DNA from: CAIPVR01 sp049316905
GTDB lineage: Bacteria > Actinomycetota > Acidimicrobiia > Acidimicrobiales > Microtrichaceae
DNA length: 9,561 nucleotides
Reading direction: 5' to 3'
Assembly (NCBI GenBank): GCA_049316905.1
Contig: JBMOJH010000124.1
Span: 1-9,561, forward strand
Part shown: positions 5,557-9,561 of the stretch, piece by piece
How positions within the stretch are numbered: position 1 is the stretch's first letter
Layout of the letters: every line of letters starts with the position of its first letter
The notes under the pieces: model-generated
What the model was told of the DNA's origin: nothing
The model's input: the letters and a program-made list of their open reading frames with translations, nothing else
The model's database searches: none
Position numbers and translations under genes: made by a program

Positions 5557-6764
5557 TGAGCTCCGCCGAGCGCGAACCTGTCGCGATCACCGATCTGGAC
5601 CACGCGGCGACCACGCGCCTGCGGCCCGAGGCCCGCGCCGCGATGGAACCGTTCCTCGGCGACCGCTACGGCAACCCGTCGGGCGCGCACGCCCTGGCGC
5701 GCGACGCGGTGCGCGCCGTCGACGAGGCCCGCGAGCGGGTGGCCGGCCTGCTCGGCCGCGCCCCCGGCGAGGTGGTGTTCACCTCCGGTGGCACCGAGGC
5801 CGACGTGCACGCGGTCACCGGGGGACTGCCCGCCCGCTCGGGCACGCCCGTGTGCAGCGCGGTGGAGCACCCGGCGGTGCTCGAACCGGTCCACGCCCTC
5901 GGTGGGCGCGTGGTGGCGGTCGACGCGCTCGGCCGGGTGGACCTCGACGCGCTGGACCACCTGCTCGCCGAGCTCGGCCCGGCCACCTCGGTGGTCTCGG
6001 TCATGGCCGCCAACAACGAGGTGGGCACGATCAACGACCTCGACGCCGTGGCCGCGGTGGTCCGCCGCCACACCGACGCACCGATCCACACCGACGCCGT
6101 GCAGGCCGCCGCGTGGCTCGACCTCGGCGACGTGGCCGCCCCGGCGGACCTGGTGTCGGTCTCCGCGCACAAGTTCGGAGGACCGAAGGGTGTGGGCGTG
6201 CTCGTGGTGCGCGCCGGCACGGCGCTGTCACCGTTGCTGCGCGGCGGAGGCCAGGAGCGGGGCCGGCGGTCGGGCACGACCAACGTCGCCGGGGTGGTGG
6301 GCCTCGCCGCCGCGCTCGACGCCACGGCGCGGGACCGTGCCCGCACGAACGAGAGGGTCGGTGCCCTGCGCGACCGGCTCGCGGACGGGCTCGCCGCCGC
6401 GGTCGGCGACCTGCGCATGACGGTCGCGCCGGAGCGGGACCGGTCCCACCTCCTGCCGGGGACCTGCCACCTCACGATCGAGGGCGCGGACTCCGAGGAG
6501 CTGCTCCTGCTGCTCGACCGGGCGGGGGTGGCCGCGTCCGCCGCCTCGAGCTGCGCGTCGGGCGCGCAGCACGCGTCGCACGTGCTGGCGGCGCTCGTGG
6601 CCGCCGGCAACCCGGCGGCGGCATCGGGTGGGGCGTCGCTGCGGCTCAGTCTCGGCTGGGACTCCACCGAGGCGGACGTCGACCGGGTGCTCACGGTCCT
6701 CCCGGAGGCGGTGGGGCGCATCCGGGCCCACCGCGGGCGGGTTCTCGACGCGGGCCGGCCCTGA
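5556..6764 (+). CDS. Cysteine desulfurase, group I (IscS/NifS type)
   Basis: The product has 402 residues, the normal length for this PLP enzyme, which removes sulfur from L-cysteine as an enzyme-bound persulfide and releases alanine. The PLP lysine is K206 in SVSAHKFGGPKG. Cofactor-site residues are visible as the TSGGTEAD loop (77-84), H105 in VEHPAV, N154 in NNEVG, and D180 and Q183 in HTDAVQA. The active-site cysteine is C333 in the mobile loop SSCASG, which places it in group I rather than the SufS group. The stretch GNPAAASGG (351-359), which replaces the more usual short link, is slightly unusual. The stop overlaps the mnmA start by one base, so the likely use of its persulfide is tRNA thiolation, possibly also Fe-S assembly, as for iscS beside mnmA in M. 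tuberculosis. The GTG start is set by LDHAATT near the N terminus. Confidence 0.92.
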   Translation: MSSAEREPVAITDLDHAATTRLRPEARAAMEPFLGDRYGNPSGAHALARDAVRAVDEARERVAGLLGRAPGEVVFTSGGTEADVHAVTGGLPARSGTPVCSAVEHPAVLEPVHALGGRVVAVDALGRVDLDALDHLLAELGPATSVVSVMAANNEVGTINDLDAVAAVVRRHTDAPIHTDAVQAAAWLDLGDVAAPADLVSVSAHKFGGPKGVGVLVVRAGTALSPLLRGGGQERGRRSGTTNVAGVVGLAAALDATARDRARTNERVGALRDRLADGLAAAVGDLRMTVAPERDRSHLLPGTCHLTIEGADSEELLLLLDRAGVAASAASSCASGAQHASHVLAALVAAGNPAAASGGASLRLSLGWDSTEADVDRVLTVLPEAVGRIRAHRGRVLDAGRP

Positions 6765-7852
6765 TGCAGGTGCTGGCGGCGCTGTCGGGCGGCGTCGACT
6801 CGTCGGTGGCCGCCGCGCTCCTCGCGGAGGAGGGCCACGAGGTGATCGGTGTGACCATGCGGCTCTGGGGCGGCGAGTCCGACACCGGTTGCTGCTCGGT
6901 GGCCGACGTCGAGGACGCCCGGCGCGCCGCGGCGCAGCTCGGCGTGGACCACCACGTGTTCAACTTCTCCGACGAGTTCGACGAGTTCGTCGTGGGCCCG
7001 TACGTGGCCGACCACGCCGCGGGGCGCACGCCCAACCCCTGCGTGGAGTGCAACCGCCACCTGAAGTTCGACGTGCTGCTCGAGCGCGCCGAGCTGCTGG
7101 GGGTGGACGCCGTGGCCACCGGCCACCACGCCCGGGTGCACACGCACGCCGATGGCACCCGCCGGGTGGCCCGCGGGGCGGATCCCGCGAAGGACCAGTC
7201 CTACGTGCTGTACCCGCTCACCTCGGCCGACCTCGCCCGGGTGCGGTTCCCGATCGGTCACCTCACCAAGGCCGAGGTGCGCGAGCGGGCCCACGCGCTG
7301 GGGCTGCGCACGGCGGCCAAGCCCGACAGTCAGGACGTGTGCTTCATCACCCGTACCGGTGGCCGCGAGGAGTTCCTGGGGCGGCGGATCCCGCTGCACC
7401 CCGGCCGCGTGGTCGACACCGCCGGACGCGACCTCGGCACCACCGAGGCCGTGGAGCTCGTGACGATCGGCCAGCGCCGCGGGCTCGGCCTCGCGGGCGG
7501 CGCGGACCGTCGCTTCGTGGTGGACGTCGACGTACCCGGTCGCACCGTCACCGTCGGTCCGCCCGAGCGGCTGCTCGCCCGCGGCGTGGATCTCGACCGG
7601 ATGGTCTGGGCCGACCGCGAGGTGACGGGTCCGCTGCTGGCCCAGTTCTCGGCCCACGGCGAGGCCCTGCCCGCGACGGTGGAGCCGGGTCAGCGCGGCA
7701 CGGCGTCGGTCCGCTGGAACGAGCCGCAGCGTCGCGTCGCCCCGGGTCAGTCCGTCGTGCTGTACGACGGCGACACGGTGGTCGGCGGCGGTCTGGCCGC
7801 CCGGTCCCCCGCGGGGGAGGAGCGGTCAGATGTTCGCGGCGGTGCGCAGTGA
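6764..7852 (+). CDS. mnmA: tRNA-specific 2-thiouridylase MnmA
   Basis: The 362-residue product is full length for MnmA, which activates U34 of the Lys, Glu and Gln tRNAs with ATP and replaces the 2-oxygen with sulfur. The ATP-binding P-loop motif SGGVDSS lies at 8-14. The two catalytic cysteines are C93 in NPCVECN, which receives the sulfur, and C193 in SQDVCFI. ATGHHARV (118-125), AKDQSYVLY (142-150) and the FVVDVD-type central and C-terminal beta domains complete the family pattern. The ATG overlaps the stop of the cysteine desulfurase in TGATG, so translation is probably coupled; no separate Shine-Dalgarno sequence is seen. The last 15 or so residues look like a non-conserved tail, and their coding DNA overlaps the end of the opposing phosphoesterase gene. 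Confidence 0.96.
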   Translation: MQVLAALSGGVDSSVAAALLAEEGHEVIGVTMRLWGGESDTGCCSVADVEDARRAAAQLGVDHHVFNFSDEFDEFVVGPYVADHAAGRTPNPCVECNRHLKFDVLLERAELLGVDAVATGHHARVHTHADGTRRVARGADPAKDQSYVLYPLTSADLARVRFPIGHLTKAEVRERAHALGLRTAAKPDSQDVCFITRTGGREEFLGRRIPLHPGRVVDTAGRDLGTTEAVELVTIGQRRGLGLAGGADRRFVVDVDVPGRTVTVGPPERLLARGVDLDRMVWADREVTGPLLAQFSAHGEALPATVEPGQRGTASVRWNEPQRRVAPGQSVVLYDGDTVVGGGLAARSPAGEERSDVRGGAQ

Positions 7853-8824
7853 CGGGGCTGCGGCGAGCGCCGGGGTGGGGAGCACCGGCAGCGCCAGCAT
7901 CTCCTCCCAGGTCCGCAACATCGCGGCGTGGCCCGCGCCGGGCAGGTCCTGCACCCCACGCCGGGCGGTGGGCGCGATGAGCAGGTTGGGCACCGGCCGG
8001 TCCTCGTCCCACAGGACCATCACCGCGGTGCGACCCTCCGCGTAGGTCCGGGAGCGCAGCACGGCGCCCACGTAGTTCGCGGCGAACTCGTCGACCCGGT
8101 AGTTCAGACAGTCGTGGCCGTCGTTGCACTGGTCGGGCACGATCATCGAGAAGGTCGGCAGGCGATCGGGGTCGAACTCGCCGAGGGGCCGGACCTCCTC
8201 CCCGCAGACGTCGTGGTCGTTGTGGACGCCTGTCGCATCGGTGTAGGTGCCCTGGTAGTAGGCGGCGGGGATGTGCTTCCAGCGGTTGTCCTCCGCCGCG
8301 CACGCGTGCTGGGTGTTGTCGACATAGGTACGGGCGGTGCCGCCCGACCGCCGGACCTGCCGGAACAGGTTGTCGTCGGTGGAGCGGCACGTGGGGCTCG
8401 GGTCGCAGTCGTCGACGGTGCTGGGGTTGCTCACACCGCTCGTCAGCCCGACGTACTGGTTGAGGCTGTTCTGTTCGGTGTTGGTCTCGGTCCAGTCGCG
8501 GAACACCGTGCAGTTGGCCCCGAGGTCCTTCAGGTACGGCATGTAGCGGTCACCGAAGCCCACGCCGCCCACCGCGTCCCAGGTGCGGTTCTCCATCATC
8601 ACGACCACCACGTGGTCGTAGCGGGCCGGCGCCGGCGCCGCGGCCCCGCACGCTGCGGCGGTGGACGGGTAGCTCGGGACGGTGCAGCCGGGCAGGGCCA
8701 CGACCAGGGCCGCGGCAGCGAGCACCCCCATCAGGACCGGTCGTCGGACTCGTCGCACGCTGCACCCCCGCCTGGCCGCTCGCTCGTTCGGGCCGCCGAT
8801 GTCGTAGCACGGGGAGGGTGCCAC
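7826..8824 (-). CDS. Exported phosphoesterase-family protein, probable lipoprotein
   Basis: The product has 332 residues from the GTG at 8824, chosen because a full GGAGGTG Shine-Dalgarno sequence (8835-8829) precedes it. A GTG at 8758 would give 310 residues with only a GGGGG upstream. The signal has an Arg-rich stretch RRVRRPVLM (24-32), a hydrophobic core and a lipobox LPGC with the lipidated Cys at 47; RRPVL also fits a loose Tat pattern. The mature part matches the phosphoesterase family (PF04185: phospholipase C and acid phosphatase-like): HVVVVMMENRTWD (71-83), NSLNQYVGLTSG (119-130) with S120 as candidate nucleophile, CNDGHDC (233-239), WDED (272-275) and GHAAMLRTWEEML (298-310). Substrate is not readable; a phosphomonoester or phospholipid is likely. 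Eight cysteines follow the lipobox. The gene overlaps mnmA tail to tail by 27 bases. Confidence 0.82.
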   Translation of the reverse strand: MAPSPCYDIGGPNERAARRGCSVRRVRRPVLMGVLAAAALVVALPGCTVPSYPSTAAACGAAAPAPARYDHVVVVMMENRTWDAVGGVGFGDRYMPYLKDLGANCTVFRDWTETNTEQNSLNQYVGLTSGVSNPSTVDDCDPSPTCRSTDDNLFRQVRRSGGTARTYVDNTQHACAAEDNRWKHIPAAYYQGTYTDATGVHNDHDVCGEEVRPLGEFDPDRLPTFSMIVPDQCNDGHDCLNYRVDEFAANYVGAVLRSRTYAEGRTAVMVLWDEDRPVPNLLIAPTARRGVQDLPGAGHAAMLRTWEEMLALPVLPTPALAAAPSLRTAANI

Positions 8825-8828
8825 GGCC

Positions 8829-8835
8829 CACCTCC
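8829..8835 (-). promoter_or_regulatory. Strong Shine-Dalgarno site of the phosphoesterase gene
   Basis: GGAGGTG on the minus strand is complementary over seven bases to the end of actinobacterial 16S rRNA and lies 4 bases before the GTG at 8824. It decides the start in favour of the longer N terminus. The gap to the upstream membrane-protein gene is only 38 bases. Confidence 0.6.
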
Positions 8836-8862
8836 GTCGATCGGGTCACGGCCGGTCGCCGC

Positions 8863-9561
8863 TCAGGCCCTCCCGACGTGGATCCGTCGGGCCTCGGCCT
8901 CCGCCAGCGCCCGACCCGGCCGGCTCGGGGCGAGCAGCACCGACCGGGTGCGCACCGCCTCGGCCACCCCGCCACGGGGCGCGGCGGGCACGGGATCGAT
9001 CTCCTCGTCGAGGTCCACCTGCAGGATCAGGCCGGCGGCCCCGGCCGACAGGTCGAGCGCCGTGCTGTCGGCCGGAGCCGGCCCGAAGCGCACCACCGCC
9101 CGGCGGGGGAACAGCTCGGGCTCGGCGAGGGCGAGGTCGTCCACGAGCGTCATGCCTGCGGGCACGAAGACCAGGCACCGCTGCGAGAGCCGGTCGAGCG
9201 CCCGGAAGCCGAACCAGGCCGTGGCGACCCCGACCACGAGCAGCGCACCGCCGAGCAACCACTGGCGGGCCGCGAGGAGTACGGCGCCGGCGACCACGGG
9301 GGCCACCGTGAGGACCCAGGCGATCTCGAGCGGGCCGGCGAGCAGCGCGGCGGGCGGCCGGAGAGGGAGCCGGAGCTCGTCGCCGTAGGACGCGCCGTCG
9401 ACGAACCACATCCCGCTCTCCGCAGCGAGCGTGGCGGCCGCGGCCCCCACGGCGAGCACGAGGCCCACCCAGACCCAGAGGCCGGGCGCGTCGCCGCCCT
9501 CGACCGCAGCGACCGCCACGGCCCCGCCGACCGGTGCGGCCACGGCCAGCACCCGCGTGGC
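8863..9561 (-). CDS. Membrane protein of unknown function (5' end outside window)
   Basis: The frame is open to the right edge, so the true start may lie outside; a GTG at 9552 is the first start codon visible. About 232 residues can be read. Hydrophobic segments lie near residues 5-20, 28-45, 73-97 and 100-118, counted from the window edge, with MWFVDGASYGDELRLPLRPP between the second and third as a likely loop. From about 125 on, a soluble domain follows with beta-type stretches CLVFVPAGMTLVDDLAL and LILQVDLDEE, ending in charged residues. I do not recognise the family; the layout of a membrane anchor plus a small beta-rich domain recalls conserved hypothetical proteins of actinobacteria. 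The stop lies 38 bases before the phosphoesterase start on the same strand, so the two are probably co-transcribed. No function is claimed. Confidence 0.65.
   Translation of the reverse strand, partial: ATRVLAVAAPVGGAVAVAAVEGGDAPGLWVWVGLVLAVGAAAATLAAESGMWFVDGASYGDELRLPLRPPAALLAGPLEIAWVLTVAPVVAGAVLLAARQWLLGGALLVVGVATAWFGFRALDRLSQRCLVFVPAGMTLVDDLALAEPELFPRRAVVRFGPAPADSTALDLSAGAAGLILQVDLDEEIDPVPAAPRGGVAEAVRTRSVLLAPSRPGRALAEAEARRIHVGRA

Noticed and set aside
5571..5585. Inverted repeat CGCGA-N5-TCGCG at the start of the cysteine desulfurase gene
   Set aside because: It has only five pairs, lies within coding sequence and does not extend; it is expected by chance.
5666..7657. A 663-codon open frame on the minus strand
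   Set aside because: It is the shadow of the cysteine desulfurase and mnmA genes, both of which have complete catalytic motifs on the plus strand.
7806..7817. Palindrome CCCCCGCGGGGG near the end of mnmA
   Set aside because: It has no room for a loop and no T-run, and it lies inside the coding sequence; not a convincing terminator.
8440..8560. Locally lower GC in the phosphoesterase gene as a sign of transfer
   Set aside because: The stretch encodes Asn, Thr, Gln and Phe-rich conserved residues around the candidate nucleophile, which explains the dip without transfer.

Overview
The window looks like chromosomal DNA of a very GC-rich actinobacterium. Codon third positions are almost all G or C, GTG starts are common, and several genes have mycobacterial-type neighbours. 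The class Acidimicrobiia is my best guess, but this is inference from gene content and style, not from a marker gene. Coding density is very high: no stretch above 300 bases lacks a gene, and the longest gap is the 97-base leader before the carotenoid-oxygenase-like gene. I see no tRNA, rRNA, CRISPR array, insertion sequence or integration site.

Left part (1-2478): the end of a DUF58 protein (+), a SpoIIM-family membrane protein (-) and an RDD-family membrane protein (+). This order and orientation matches the MoxR2-associated cluster of Mycobacterium tuberculosis (Rv3693, Rv3694c, Rv3695). The SpoIIM and RDD genes diverge from a 78-base spacer that holds two dyads and an apparently leaderless start for the RDD gene.

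Middle part (2464-5536): a carotenoid-cleavage-oxygenase (RPE65-fold) homologue, then an acyl-CoA dehydrogenase, both on +. A promoter-like TGGACA-N17-TAGCGT element lies inside the end of the RDD gene. The oxygenase leader is packed with G-runs that fit a G-quadruplex over the ribosome binding site. Between the two genes, overlapping the oxygenase stop codon, is a 20-bp near-palindrome that matches the KstR consensus TnnAACnnGTTnnA exactly. The pair may therefore belong to a lipid, steroid or isoprenoid catabolic regulon.

Right part (5556-9561): a group I (IscS/NifS-type) cysteine desulfurase overlaps mnmA by one base. The first gene supplies persulfide sulfur and the second uses it to make 2-thiouridine in tRNA. 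Convergent to these, and overlapping the end of mnmA by 27 bases, is an exported phosphoesterase with a lipoprotein-type, possibly Tat, signal and eight cysteines in the mature part. The window closes with a multi-pass membrane protein of unknown function, cut by the right edge and probably co-transcribed with the phosphoesterase.

The most distinctive region is the middle one. It holds a divergent oxygenase with all four iron histidines but without the usual second-shell glutamates, a nearby KstR-like operator, and a G-rich leader. I do not see a clear new multi-gene defence or mobile system.
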